From assembly GCA_035934555.1 (NCBI GenBank), contig DASYXT010000128.1, forward strand, positions 77,674 to 141,673: DNA of 64,000 nt. The letters are read 5' to 3'. Numbering within the stretch: position 1 is the first letter of the stretch; the number at the start of each line of letters is the position of its first letter. The DNA is from DASYXT01 sp035934555 (lineage in GTDB: Bacteria; Verrucomicrobiota; Verrucomicrobiia; Limisphaerales; UBA8199). The notes below the pieces were generated by a model. That model was not told the origin of the DNA and ran no database searches. It worked only from the letters and a program-made list of their open reading frames with translations. A program made the translations under genes and the position numbers. Below are positions 1 through 8,056 of this stretch, one piece after another.

Positions 1-2776
1 GCATATCGACCGAACCTTGCCGGCTGCCGGAATCAATGAGGTAGCTTTGCCCATAATCGAGGAAGGTGTAAGTCCGGATCAGCATGGGGATACGGTCGAA
101 GGCCAGGCCCACATTCCAGTAGGGTGAGTGCGGCTCGGCCTGAACGCGCCAGCCGTTATCGCCATAGACGGCGCCGTCGCGATAGCCGCGCGGGCCGGCC
201 AGCCCGCCAAAAGCCATCTGCTCGTTGCTGATCAACGGTTCGTTGGCCCATTGCCCGTCGGCATGAAGGCGCACACCCCAATCGCCGTAAATCTTCTGCT
301 CGCGCGTGATTCCGGGAGTCATAACGTAATAGTTGCCGGTGGCCTGAGTGGAGCCGGCAACGGCAGCAAAATCCTGTTGACTGCTGAGCCAACTGCCGAA
401 GGCAAAACTCTGGCCCAGCGAAAAAGTGGTTGTCCCGCTCGGATCTATTTCCGTCCCCTCCCAGCTCAATGAGAAGGGCATGTAGCGCACGGAAGTGAAC
501 ACGGTCCGCGAGGTGGAGATTGCCGGCGAGGGGAATTGAGTAAATGGGGGCCCGGTAGTGCCGATATCGGGGACAAAAATCGTCGCCTGAAACGTGCGAT
601 CTTGCAGAAGTGTCGAGCGATAATTTTTGTAATCCACCCCACCGGAGAGAGTCGAGCTGATACCCCAGAACGGCGCCAAAGGCGTGCTGAAGCGCGCGCC
701 GAGATCCTCGTTGGGATTAATCGTACGATTAAAAATCGTGTCGCTGATCTGCAACCCACCTTCGGGCGGCAGGATGGGCGGTGTAAGCGTCGAGCTTTGC
801 AATTGCTGGCCGGTGTCGGCCGAGGAGCGCGAGGCATAGAAAAGCAATTCGCTGGCGCCGGTCGGCGGTGGGGCCTGAAACCGGCGGGTTGCCTCGTTAT
901 AGCCGAAGTCCGTGAGGGTGTAGTCCTGCGCTCGAGGCGGGCCGTTGGCGCCTGACAATGGCATGCGGTAATAAGCGCTGTAATTGGCGATCTGCGGCTG
1001 TTCGTAGAAATTGAAATCACCCTGCTTGTAAGATTCGGGCGAGAAGGAGTACTGCAAACCGATTTGGTGGTTAAGCTGCCACAAGTTATCGTCCACGACA
1101 GCGAAGTTGGCGCGCAACTCCGGCGTGCCTGGTGTCGAATAGTCATTCAAATCCACATGCGCATGGATGGGCAGGCGGTCCTTAACCTTTAGATCCAGGA
1201 TGCTCGTTCCAGGGTCCGGCCCGGGCCCCAGCACCGGATAAATTTGGCGGTCGCGATTGGCGTTGGCGCGGTCCAGTTCCTCCTGAAACAACAGCGCGTT
1301 GAGCAGCATGTTGGTGTGCAGGTTGGGCAACTCGCGCATGACGTTATTGGAACTGAAGTAGTGGTTGTTCAGAACGTTGATGGCAACCAGGCGGCCTTCG
1401 GTAACTTTGATCATGACGATCCCGTTGGTAAGCTGTTGCGGTGGCAGGCTGGGAACCACAGTCACGTAGCCGCGGTCGCGATAGGCCAATTGCAGTTCGG
1501 CCAGTGCCTGCCGGATCGAGTCCAGATTTATTGCCTTGCCGGTATGGGCTTCGAGAATGGGCTCAGTGATCGCCGGCGGCAGAACGGTGTTGCCAATAAG
1601 CTCGTAGCCTTTCACTTCGAAGGTCGGCCCGTTGGTCGAGGCCGGCGCTTTCGGCACAGTGTTTGTGTCGGGCGCCGTTTTGGCCGCGTGGCGATTCGTC
1701 TGATCTTCGGTCCGGAGTTGTTCTAATTTTCGGCGGAGCGCCTCGCGAGCTTTTCGTTGAGCATCCGTGTCGGTTGTAGCGGCGGGCAGTGAGGAGAATG
1801 GCACCTCGGCTGATAAGAGGAAGAACGGGGTCATGGAATGGGCGATAAGCCCTTCGCTGCTGCCCGCATGAAGTGCCGCGGTGATCGGCAGAGGAGAGGG
1901 GTTCGCGGCGACCGCACTCGAAGCCAGCCACACGCCCAATCCCGCCACCAGGGAGAGGACTTTTTTCGATTTAGCCCCCTTTTGGCGCCATTGCGATGGG
2001 CTCATGCCAAAGCGGCGCTTGAACAAGGCGTTGAACAGACTCAGGCTCCGATAGCCGCTGTCCAGCGCCACCTGGATAATCTTGGTATCTGAGCCGCTGA
2101 GAAGCTGGCGCGCTTTCAGCAGGCGCAGTTCGGTTTGACGCGTGCGAGGCGCCTCGCCGAAGTGTTCGCGAAAGAGCCGGTTAAAATGACGCGGGCTGCA
2201 GCCGCACAATCGCGCCAACTGCTCCGGGGTATGGTGGATGAGTTCGAAGTCAGGCATTTGGAAAATGATTTGTTGAAAGCGGTGTTGGGCGGAAACGATC
2301 CGGGTTTCGGGAGCGCGGTGTCGAGCCAGCCCCTCGCCGAAAAAAGTCATCGCCAGCCCGAGCACTTCGGCCCGCTCAGCCAATTCCTGCCCCGGGTTAT
2401 GCCGCCCGGCCAGCGCCGCCAATTTTTGGCTCAGCGGATGGGTCGAGGGCAGAAACTGCGCTTCCCGGGCCGCTTCGGTGTCATTCTCGAAGAAATAGCG
2501 CTCCGCCACGGTGAAGAATCCACAGAGCAGGTCCGGTGCGAAACTGAACCCGTGCAGCAGCACTTCGCTGAGCTGGCTGGCGCGGACGAGGGCCTTTTTG
2601 CGTGGAGGGACAATCACCAACTCGCCTTCGTTGAAGGCGCGCGGCTTGGCGGTGTCGAGCCAATAGGCGGCGCCGCGGCAAAGGCTGAGGAAGCGCCAGG
2701 CCTTGGCGTCGTCGCTCCACTCTTGCCCCGGCGGCAACTTGATTTGGTCGATGCGTAAATGCCCGGGAGTATTCAT
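1..2776 (-). CDS. AraC-type regulator joined in frame to TpsB (FhaC/ShlB-type) outer-membrane transporter, partial
   Basis: One frame runs without a stop from ATG 2776 to the window edge (925 codons), so the 3' end is missing. Residues 1-160 are a sensory N-terminal region I cannot name. About 165-262 is an AraC/XylS helix-turn-helix (PRHFNRLFREHFGEAP, then ALFKRRFGMSPSQWRQ). A Sec-like signal peptide follows directly, then a linker, a POTRA domain from about residue 386 (YELIGNTVLPP) and a TpsB barrel with the conserved loop motif GPRGYRDG near 862. I checked the frame at several points (positions 118, 1078, 1618, 1858, 2005) and found no shift. TpsB proteins insert in the outer membrane and export a partner or assemble surface proteins; an AraC domain works on DNA in the cytoplasm. 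Both cannot act in one mature chain, so internal initiation at 2005, cleavage, or a lost stop codon is likely. The PstS-like gene lies upstream on the same strand, with a terminator between. Confidence 0.8.
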   Translation of the reverse strand, partial: MNTPGHLRIDQIKLPPGQEWSDDAKAWRFLSLCRGAAYWLDTAKPRAFNEGELVIVPPRKKALVRASQLSEVLLHGFSFAPDLLCGFFTVAERYFFENDTEAAREAQFLPSTHPLSQKLAALAGRHNPGQELAERAEVLGLAMTFFGEGLARHRAPETRIVSAQHRFQQIIFQMPDFELIHHTPEQLARLCGCSPRHFNRLFREHFGEAPRTRQTELRLLKARQLLSGSDTKIIQVALDSGYRSLSLFNALFKRRFGMSPSQWRQKGAKSKKVLSLVAGLGVWLASSAVAANPSPLPITAALHAGSSEGLIAHSMTPFFLLSAEVPFSSLPAATTDTDAQRKAREALRRKLEQLRTEDQTNRHAAKTAPDTNTVPKAPASTNGPTFEVKGYELIGNTVLPPAITEPILEAHTGKAINLDSIRQALAELQLAYRDRGYVTVVPSLPPQQLTNGIVMIKVTEGRLVAINVLNNHYFSSNNVMRELPNLHTNMLLNALLFQEELDRANANRDRQIYPVLGPGPDPGTSILDLKVKDRLPIHAHVDLNDYSTPGTPELRANFAVVDDNLWQLNHQIGLQYSFSPESYKQGDFNFYEQPQIANYSAYYRMPLSGANGPPRAQDYTLTDFGYNEATRRFQAPPPTGASELLFYASRSSADTGQQLQSSTLTPPILPPEGGLQISDTIFNRTINPNEDLGARFSTPLAPFWGISSTLSGGVDYKNYRSTLLQDRTFQATIFVPDIGTTGPPFTQFPSPAISTSRTVFTSVRYMPFSLSWEGTEIDPSGTTTFSLGQSFAFGSWLSSQQDFAAVAGSTQATGNYYVMTPGITREQKIYGDWGVRLHADGQWANEPLISNEQMAFGGLAGPRGYRDGAVYGDNGWRVQAEPHSPYWNVGLAFDRIPMLIRTYTFLDYGQSYLIDSGSRQGSVDM
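1904..2005 (-). other. Internal ATG and signal peptide at the AraC/TpsB junction
   Basis: Methionine 258 of the fused frame (ATG at 2005-2003) lies inside the last AraC motif (GMSPSQWRQKG). From there the protein reads as a good Sec signal peptide: basic start, hydrophobic core LSLVAGLGVWLASS, and an AVAA cleavage site near 1904. This would be a natural start for a stand-alone TpsB protein. No strong Shine-Dalgarno sequence is visible in front of it. Internal initiation is an inference. Confidence 0.5.
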
Positions 2777-2860
2777 CGGCGTACAGGGCCGTGCATCCCT
2801 GACAGACGTTGGTTACGAACAGATGACAACCAGGAAACAAACGCATGACATGTCACCGAC

Positions 2861-2899
2861 AAAAAAAGCACCGGCGCAGGTGAATCCCGGCGCCGGTGC
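2861..2899 (-). terminator. Rho-independent terminator after the PstS-like gene
   Basis: A perfect 10-bp stem (GCACCGGCGC at 2868-2877 with GCGCCGGTGC at 2890-2899) has a 12-nt loop and, read on the minus strand, is followed by seven T. It lies 18 bp past the stop at 2918, and separates that gene from the AraC/TpsB frame, which starts 85 bp further on. Confidence 0.85.
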
Positions 2900-2917
2900 T
2901 GATTCGGCGGCTCTCCT

Positions 2918-4000
2918 TTAGAAATTCAAAGAGGTGATGGTACCGCCATCGGTGCCGCGCTGGACTGTCATGTGGGTCTGATCCACAAAGTTGGCGGTAT
3001 AGTTCACGTTGGTGGTTTGGTAGCCCTGGTTGGTGATGGCGGCGATGAGGGCATTGCGAATCGTCGCCTGGTTGGCGCTGAGGCCGCCGGCGCGATTGAC
3101 CAGGTGCTCATAACCCCACATGGGGTAGGTGCCGTTCTGCACCGCGGCGGGCGTGAAAGCAACCCCCTCATAGGAAATCGGGGAAGCGGAAGCGGCAATC
3201 GCAGCGACATCCGCCAGGCCAAGGTAACCAATCACGTTGGGGTTGTTGGCAATGACGTTGCGTTCGTTACCGCCGCTGGAGTAGCCGTTGGTCAGCACCA
3301 GCGTGGTGCCGTTCAGGCCCCAGAGACGCGGCGTGCCGGTAAAGCCAAGGTTACGTTGGGTGGTGATGCGTGTGCCGGAGCCGGAATCGCGGCCCGTCAG
3401 ATAAACCGGGTTGCTGCCGATGCCGCCGAGGAAACTAGCCGGCATACCGTTGATAAGCTGGGTGCCGTTGGTCACCACGCCCGAAGCGGTCATCAGCAAC
3501 TGTGCCTGCTCGCGCGTGATATTGGTGATGCCGACCAGAGCGTTGTTTTTGGTGAACGTGAACGGAATAACTCCCACAATGGATTGATCAAAATCCGAGC
3601 CGTTGATCGCCGGAGTCGCCGATTCGGGGAACACGTCGGAGAACGATAAATCCGGAACGGTGTTGTTGGTGGTGCCGGTGCCGGGGTTTATCGTCGGCAC
3701 GGGCGTGCTTTGATCGACGGCTAACATGCCCGTGCCCGAACCGGAAAAGCTCAGGCGCACAGTGACGGGCGTGTTGCGCAAAGAAGGAATGGCATTGGAC
3801 ATCGTGCCCTGATAGGTCCCCGGGCCGATGGCGAGATCCCCGGCGGTGATATAGCCGGCATCAAAGAGGAATTGGACCCGGTCAAAGGCGATCGAGCGGA
3901 AAGCGGTGCTGCCGGTAATGGTCAGGGTGACCTGGGCCTGGGCAACGCCGGCCAGCAAACCACCGGTAAGGAGCGAGAGAAGGATTTTGTTCAGTTTCAT
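2918..4000 (-). CDS. PstS-like periplasmic substrate-binding protein
   Basis: A 360-aa exported protein with a clear signal peptide (MKLNKILLSLLTGGLLAGVAQA). It keeps PstS-type phosphate-binding landmarks: GSTAFRSIAFD near the mature N terminus, FSGSGTGMLAVDQ (compare GSGAG), a PDLSFSDVFPES segment at the position of the DFGASD motif, and GRDSGSGTRITTQRNLG (compare RSDGSGT) around residue 200. It is probably a type II periplasmic binding protein; the ligand is not certain. No ABC permease or ATPase gene is nearby. Instead it sits between another secreted protein (52 bp upstream) and the AraC/TpsB frame, and a terminator follows. It may therefore be a surface or periplasmic scavenging protein rather than part of a classical Pst importer. 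Confidence 0.75.
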   Translation of the reverse strand: MKLNKILLSLLTGGLLAGVAQAQVTLTITGSTAFRSIAFDRVQFLFDAGYITAGDLAIGPGTYQGTMSNAIPSLRNTPVTVRLSFSGSGTGMLAVDQSTPVPTINPGTGTTNNTVPDLSFSDVFPESATPAINGSDFDQSIVGVIPFTFTKNNALVGITNITREQAQLLMTASGVVTNGTQLINGMPASFLGGIGSNPVYLTGRDSGSGTRITTQRNLGFTGTPRLWGLNGTTLVLTNGYSSGGNERNVIANNPNVIGYLGLADVAAIAASASPISYEGVAFTPAAVQNGTYPMWGYEHLVNRAGGLSANQATIRNALIAAITNQGYQTTNVNYTANFVDQTHMTVQRGTDGGTITSLNF

Positions 4001-4051
4001 ATTGCAGGTTTAGTTGATGAGTTTGTTGTAAGCTTCAATTTCGATAAGGGG

Positions 4052-4984
4052 TTAATAAAGGGTTTCGATGCGATAGAACCGCATAGGAGCGCTGGCGTCG
4101 TAATCCGTCAGGCTTTGAACGGTGCCATCGCCATTGGCGACACCCGCGCCGGGCACCACCTGCCACGGACCGGCGGCTTCGTCGGCGTAGTACAGGGCGT
4201 AATTCGCGCCGACCACAGTCTGGAATGAAACCGTCGCCGACTGGCTGTTGAGCGGGTCGGCCTGGATGCCGGTAATGCGACTGGCGGCCAACACCGGCAA
4301 GGCGCCGGCGGTAAACGTCAGGTTCCCGTTGATATCAAGCGTGAAGGCGCCGACCAGTGTCGCCGCGGGCTTGGGATTGGTGGCGCTCACTTCCATCTGA
4401 TACAGCGCGATGGTAGTCGGATTAACCGCATCGACCGGCAGCGGCGCCAACCCGCCGCCGACCGGCGTGGGCGCATCCCCATTAAACGTCGTGACCGCCG
4501 ACAACGTGCCGCCCGTAACCAGGTAGTCGTAGGAGGACGAGGCGGCGGTGGAGATAATATAGGGCGCAGCATTCGACAGCGTATAGATGGCGGCGTTGAG
4601 GTTGACGTTATCGAGCTTGCCGCTAATAGTGGAAAACTTGCTGAACGTCATCTGCGCCGGAGTCGTCAGCACCGTCGCGTCGGTGACCCAAATGCGCGGC
4701 AGCGGATCGATTTGCGATGTGGTCCCGATGATGCCAAAGCGGACGCCGGCCATGCCGCTGGGGAAATTCGTCACCACCGTGTTTTGATTGAAACTGACGG
4801 GTGTTTGCGTGCCGGTGGCGAGCGCGAGATAGTTGCTTACCGAGCCGATATCGAAAAGCACGTCTTTGGTGGCATCCTGACGAAACACCAGGAACAAATG
4901 TGTGGGGGCATAATTCAGGGCGCCGGCCTGTTGGACCGCGCCGGCAGCAACGGCTGCCAGCAGGAAGCTTGTTATTTTTTTCAT
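4052..4984 (-). CDS. Secreted protein with C-terminal FYR-type module
   Basis: 310 aa from ATG 4984, chosen because a signal peptide starts there (MKKITSFLLAAVAAGAVQQAGA); an in-frame ATG 48 nt upstream adds only a basic leader with no signal function. I do not recognise the main body, which is rich in Ala, Thr and Val and looks beta-stranded. The last 80 residues resemble the C-terminal module common on secreted verrucomicrobial proteins (YALYYADEAAGPWQVVPG, ending MRFYRIETLY). A related tail ends the large LamG protein at 13.7 kb. It is the first gene of a minus-strand group with the PstS-like protein 51 bp downstream, so the two are probably co-transcribed. Confidence 0.7.
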   Translation of the reverse strand: MKKITSFLLAAVAAGAVQQAGALNYAPTHLFLVFRQDATKDVLFDIGSVSNYLALATGTQTPVSFNQNTVVTNFPSGMAGVRFGIIGTTSQIDPLPRIWVTDATVLTTPAQMTFSKFSTISGKLDNVNLNAAIYTLSNAAPYIISTAASSSYDYLVTGGTLSAVTTFNGDAPTPVGGGLAPLPVDAVNPTTIALYQMEVSATNPKPAATLVGAFTLDINGNLTFTAGALPVLAASRITGIQADPLNSQSATVSFQTVVGANYALYYADEAAGPWQVVPGAGVANGDGTVQSLTDYDASAPMRFYRIETLY

Positions 4985-5375
4985 AGTTGTGGTAAACCGA
5001 TTAGGCCCTCCATTGTAACGGCTGCGGGCCAATTGACCTCCTGTACAGGGTCAAGCGCCTGCTATTTTCGGACATTTCGTCACAATGCATCCGCTCGCGG
5101 CGTTGCCAGTGAAAGGATGGGGCGAACCCGGAAGATGGCGGTGCGGCACAAGCGTCGCCGCCGAAATGTAACAGGCCGCCGCACAGCCGCGCATGCGCGG
5201 CGAAACGGTTTGGGGATAGCTAATCGAAAGGCGAACTGCCCACCGCAATTACCAACGACAATGACTCAATGCGCAATTTTCAACCAGGATAACTCTCGAT
5301 TGAAAACTGAGAATTGAGTATTTTTTGGTTATTGATCCTTGGGCTGGGCGCTCAGTTTGAGTGCCCTGAAAAACG
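4985..5375. other. Intergenic region, no gene seen
   Basis: About 390 bases between the secreted-protein gene and the small basic gene, both on the minus strand. Open frames here have no recognisable product. It must hold the promoter of the 4984 operon, but I see no convincing -35/-10 pair. An AT-rich stretch lies near 5265-5335. Confidence 0.5.
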
Positions 5376-5507
5376 CTAACCAGCCGCAGCCGTGACGGCG
5401 CCTGGCTTGGCAGAGGCGGAAGTCTTCTTTTTGGCGGCGGTTTTTCTGCGCTTCAGGTACCGCTGCCGACGTTGCCGCTTTTCTGCCTTATTATACTGCT
5501 TGCTCAT
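5376..5507 (-). CDS. 43-aa highly basic small protein
   Basis: A short gene from ATG 5507 to TAG 5376. The product starts MSKQYNKAEKRQRRQRYLKR and continues with a Lys/Ala-rich tail ending in TAAAG. About 40% of residues are Lys or Arg, so it should bind nucleic acid or ribosomes. The size and the histone-H1/ribosomal-like composition argue for a real small protein rather than a chance frame; I do not recognise a named family. It is divergent from the lipoprotein gene at 5549, with 41 bp between the starts. Confidence 0.6.
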   Translation of the reverse strand: MSKQYNKAEKRQRRQRYLKRRKTAAKKKTSASAKPGAVTAAAG

Positions 5508-5548
5508 AGTTCTTTACTTTTTCCCACGCAATTCGTTTGCTTGGCACT

Positions 5549-6103
5549 ATGAAGTTTTGCAGTTTGCGGTTCAATATCTATTTGGCGTTGGCACTGGTGC
5601 TTTGCCTTTCTGTGGGATGTCAAACAGAGGCGCGAAAGCGCAAGAACGCCCTGGCCACCCTGCAGGTGCGCCTGGAAACCAACCCGCGCCCCAACACCCT
5701 CTGCGAGCAAATCAAGGTCGGGCGGGACCAACCAGAAATGTTTACGGTGGAAAAAGCTCCGTTCCTCACTGAAAAGTTAATCCAGAACGTCAAGGTGATT
5801 GATACCATGGGCGGCTTCGCGCTGTCGCTCCAGTTCGATCGGCAGGGCTCCTGGCTGCTGGAACAGGCGACCGCCGCCAACCGCGGATACCACGTCGCGG
5901 TTTTCAGCCAGTTTCCCATGCCCCCGGAGCAGAAACTCAATGAAGGTCGCTGGCTGGCGGCGCCCATCATCTCCAACGTCATCACTAATGGCGTACTGGC
6001 CTTCACGCCCGATATGACGCGCCAGGAGGCCGACCAGTTCGCCCTCGGCCTGAACCACGTCGCAAAAATGATCGCCAGCGGCCAGACTTTCAAAGAGGAA
6101 TAG
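5549..6103 (+). CDS. Lipoprotein with SecD-head-like region
   Basis: 184 aa from ATG 5549. The N terminus is a lipoprotein signal (hydrophobic core then LSVGC near residue 24), so the mature protein is lipid-anchored. The second half (VKVIDTMGGFALSLQFDRQG ... TPDMTRQEADQFALGLNHVA) recalls the P1 head subdomain of SecD, where substrate or complex contacts are made; this match is tentative. An in-frame ATG 12 nt upstream is possible but the chosen start gives the better signal peptide. It is followed by a cluster of palindromic repeats. Confidence 0.7.
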   Translation: MKFCSLRFNIYLALALVLCLSVGCQTEARKRKNALATLQVRLETNPRPNTLCEQIKVGRDQPEMFTVEKAPFLTEKLIQNVKVIDTMGGFALSLQFDRQGSWLLEQATAANRGYHVAVFSQFPMPPEQKLNEGRWLAAPIISNVITNGVLAFTPDMTRQEADQFALGLNHVAKMIASGQTFKEE

Positions 6104-6110
6104 CCCCCCG

Positions 6111-6266
6111 GCGCGCGGACTTTTAGTCCGCAGCAACACTCGATCGGCGCGCGGACTTTAGCTTTAGTCCGCAGACACTCGAGAGTCTCAAACAGGCCAC
6201 GACCTAATTCAGGCCATCGTCAGTTCGGGCGTTGCTGCGGACTAAAGCTAAAGTCCGCGCTCCGCC
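6111..6266. repeat. Three REP-like palindromic repeats (two direct, one inverted)
   Basis: Three copies of a GC-rich palindromic unit built on GCGGACT...AGTCCGC lie at 6111-6136, 6146-6178 and 6231-6266. The first two are in the same orientation; the third is inverted, so the outer copies could also pair with each other. A fourth copy lies at 54471-54507. The arrangement fits a dispersed REP-type element; I see no associated transposase in the window. Confidence 0.75.
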
Positions 6267-6314
6267 ACTTCCCCCTTGCACTCCGGTCCGCGGGTGTTAT
6301 TTCTCTGCCGGCTT

Positions 6315-7484
6315 ATGAATTACAGAATTTCGCAGCGGGCCTCGTCGCTCTCGCCTTCCCTGACCTTGGCCATTGACGCCAAAGCCAAGCAAATGAAGGC
6401 CGAGGGACAGGACGTGGTTGGATTCGGCGCCGGCGAGCCAGATTTCGACACGCCGCAACACATCAAGGATGCTGCGGCAAAGGCGCTGGCAGCCGGCTTC
6501 ACCAAGTACACCCCGGCAGCGGGCATCCCCGAATTGCGCCAGGCGATTGCGGACAAACACCAACGCGAAAACGGCCTGACCTATAAACCCTCTCAGGTCA
6601 TCGTGTCGTGCGGCGGCAAACATTCCTGCTTCAACGTGATCTTCGCCACCTGCCAGGAGGGCGACGAAGTGATTATCCCCGCGCCTTACTGGCTGAGCTA
6701 TCCGGAGATGGTCAAACTGGCCGGCGCCAAGCCGGTCATCGTCCCAACGAGCGACCAAACCGAGTTCAAGATCACCCCGGCTGCGCTTCGACAGGCCATC
6801 ACGCCCCGAACCCGGCTGTTCATTCTCAATTCTCCCAGCAACCCGACCGGCTCAGTCTATACTCCCGAAGAAACCAAGGCACTCGGGGATGTCTGCGTCG
6901 AAAAAAACGTGCTCATCATGAGCGATGAGATTTACGAGCACCTCCTCTACGATGGCGCCAAGGTTAAGAGCGTCGCCGGTTTTTCCCCGGCGCACCTGGC
7001 GCACACGATTATTGTGCACGGATTTGCCAAGGCCTGGAGCATGACCGGCTGGCGGTTGGGCTGGTGCGCCGCGCCCGAGCCGATCGCCAAAGCCATCGAC
7101 GCCATTCAAAGCCATAGCACCAGTAATCCAACCTCGTTCGCCCAAAAAGGCGCCGTGGCCGCCCTGACCGGGCCCCAAGACCATTTGAAGCTCTGGCTGA
7201 CGGAGTTCAACAAACGCCGCACGTTCGCCTGGCAAAAGCTGAACCAAATTCGCGGCATCTCCTGCGTCAATGCCAAAGGCGCGTTCTATCTGTTCCCCAA
7301 CATTGCCGGGACGGGGCTGAAGTCCACGGAATTTTGCGCCAGGCTGCTCGAAAAGGAAAAGGTGGCGGCGGTCCCGGGGATTGCTTTTGGCGCCGATGAG
7401 TACATCCGGCTCAGCTACGCGACCAGCATGGCCAATATCGAGAAGGGCCTGGAACGCCTGGGGAAATTTTGCAGCAGCCTGTAG
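6315..7484 (+). CDS. aspC: Class I aspartate aminotransferase
   Basis: 389 aa from ATG 6315 (MNYRISQRASSLSPSLT). A PLP-dependent fold-type I aminotransferase that swaps the amino group between aspartate (or related amino acids) and 2-oxoglutarate in the cytoplasm. Landmarks: GFGAGEPDFDTP at the N terminus, the KYTPAAGIPELR segment, NSPSNPTGSVY, the DEIYEHLLYDG Asp/Tyr pair that contacts PLP, the catalytic lysine in HGFAKAWSMTGWRLGW, and a C-terminal YIRLSYATS arginine for the substrate carboxylate. Length is typical of the subgroup Ib enzymes, some of which also act on prephenate. An upstream start 39 nt earlier lies in repeat-derived sequence and was rejected. The convergent receiver gene ends 9 bp downstream. 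Confidence 0.93.
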   Translation: MNYRISQRASSLSPSLTLAIDAKAKQMKAEGQDVVGFGAGEPDFDTPQHIKDAAAKALAAGFTKYTPAAGIPELRQAIADKHQRENGLTYKPSQVIVSCGGKHSCFNVIFATCQEGDEVIIPAPYWLSYPEMVKLAGAKPVIVPTSDQTEFKITPAALRQAITPRTRLFILNSPSNPTGSVYTPEETKALGDVCVEKNVLIMSDEIYEHLLYDGAKVKSVAGFSPAHLAHTIIVHGFAKAWSMTGWRLGWCAAPEPIAKAIDAIQSHSTSNPTSFAQKGAVAALTGPQDHLKLWLTEFNKRRTFAWQKLNQIRGISCVNAKGAFYLFPNIAGTGLKSTEFCARLLEKEKVAAVPGIAFGADEYIRLSYATSMANIEKGLERLGKFCSSL

Positions 7485-7493
7485 TGCCGCCCT

Positions 7494-7859
7494 TCAGGGT
7501 GGCGGCAAATGCCGATTCACTTCCTGGTACAGCGTGTCCAGGGATTCCGTTTTGCGCATGAACCCATTGGCCCCCGCCGCCCTGGCGCGCTCAACCAGCT
7601 CCTCGCCCGTCAACCCGGTAAAAATGACCACCGGGACTTGCGGATGCTGAGTTTTGAAATAACCAAGCAAATCAAGGCCGTTCTCCCCGGCCAGGTTCAC
7701 ATCGACGATCGCCAGGCTGAAGGGCGTCTTTGCGGCCAATTCCTTGGCCTGGCTCGCGTTGAGGGCAGTCGTCACCTGCCATCCCTTCTTGCGGAAATAG
7801 AGCGAAAGCAGTTCCCGGATGGGCGCCTCATCGTCCACGAACAGAATGTGATGACTCAC
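7494..7859 (-). CDS. Single-domain response regulator (CheY-like receiver)
   Basis: 121 aa, receiver domain only. Acidic pocket VDDEAP, phospho-acceptor Asp in LAIVDVNLAGENG (about residue 52), the conserved Thr/Ser position in IFTGLTGEE, and the Lys in FMRKTES. No output domain, so it acts by protein contact or as a phosphate shuttle. No kinase is adjacent; it is convergent with aspC and separated from the Sel1 gene upstream by a large inverted repeat. Confidence 0.88.
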   Translation of the reverse strand: MSHHILFVDDEAPIRELLSLYFRKKGWQVTTALNASQAKELAAKTPFSLAIVDVNLAGENGLDLLGYFKTQHPQVPVVIFTGLTGEELVERARAAGANGFMRKTESLDTLYQEVNRHLPPP

Positions 7860-7934
7860 GACCGCATTTCTCTATCAGTCAAACGAAATAATGCAAGCCT
7901 GAGTTTGAGCGCTGCGATTAAACCGTTCGTCGCC

Positions 7935-8037
7935 AGAAAGCGGCAGAGGGCTGCCGCAGTCCAAAACGCTGCCGCGATTGTTGGCGCGCCTCTCATGCCG
8001 CGAGGTCTTGGACTGCGGCAGCCCTCTGCCGCTTTCT
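7935..8037. repeat. Perfect 30-bp inverted repeat with 43-nt spacer
   Basis: The arms at 7935-7964 and 8008-8037 are exact reverse complements over 30 bases. The spacer (7965-8007) is GC-rich. It lies between the end of the Sel1 gene (8057) and the start of the receiver gene (7859), both minus strand. It could form a very stable hairpin and work as a terminator or mRNA stabiliser, or be a non-autonomous REP/MITE-type insertion. Confidence 0.85.
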
Positions 8038-8056
8038 TGCCTGCCAGGACCGAATG

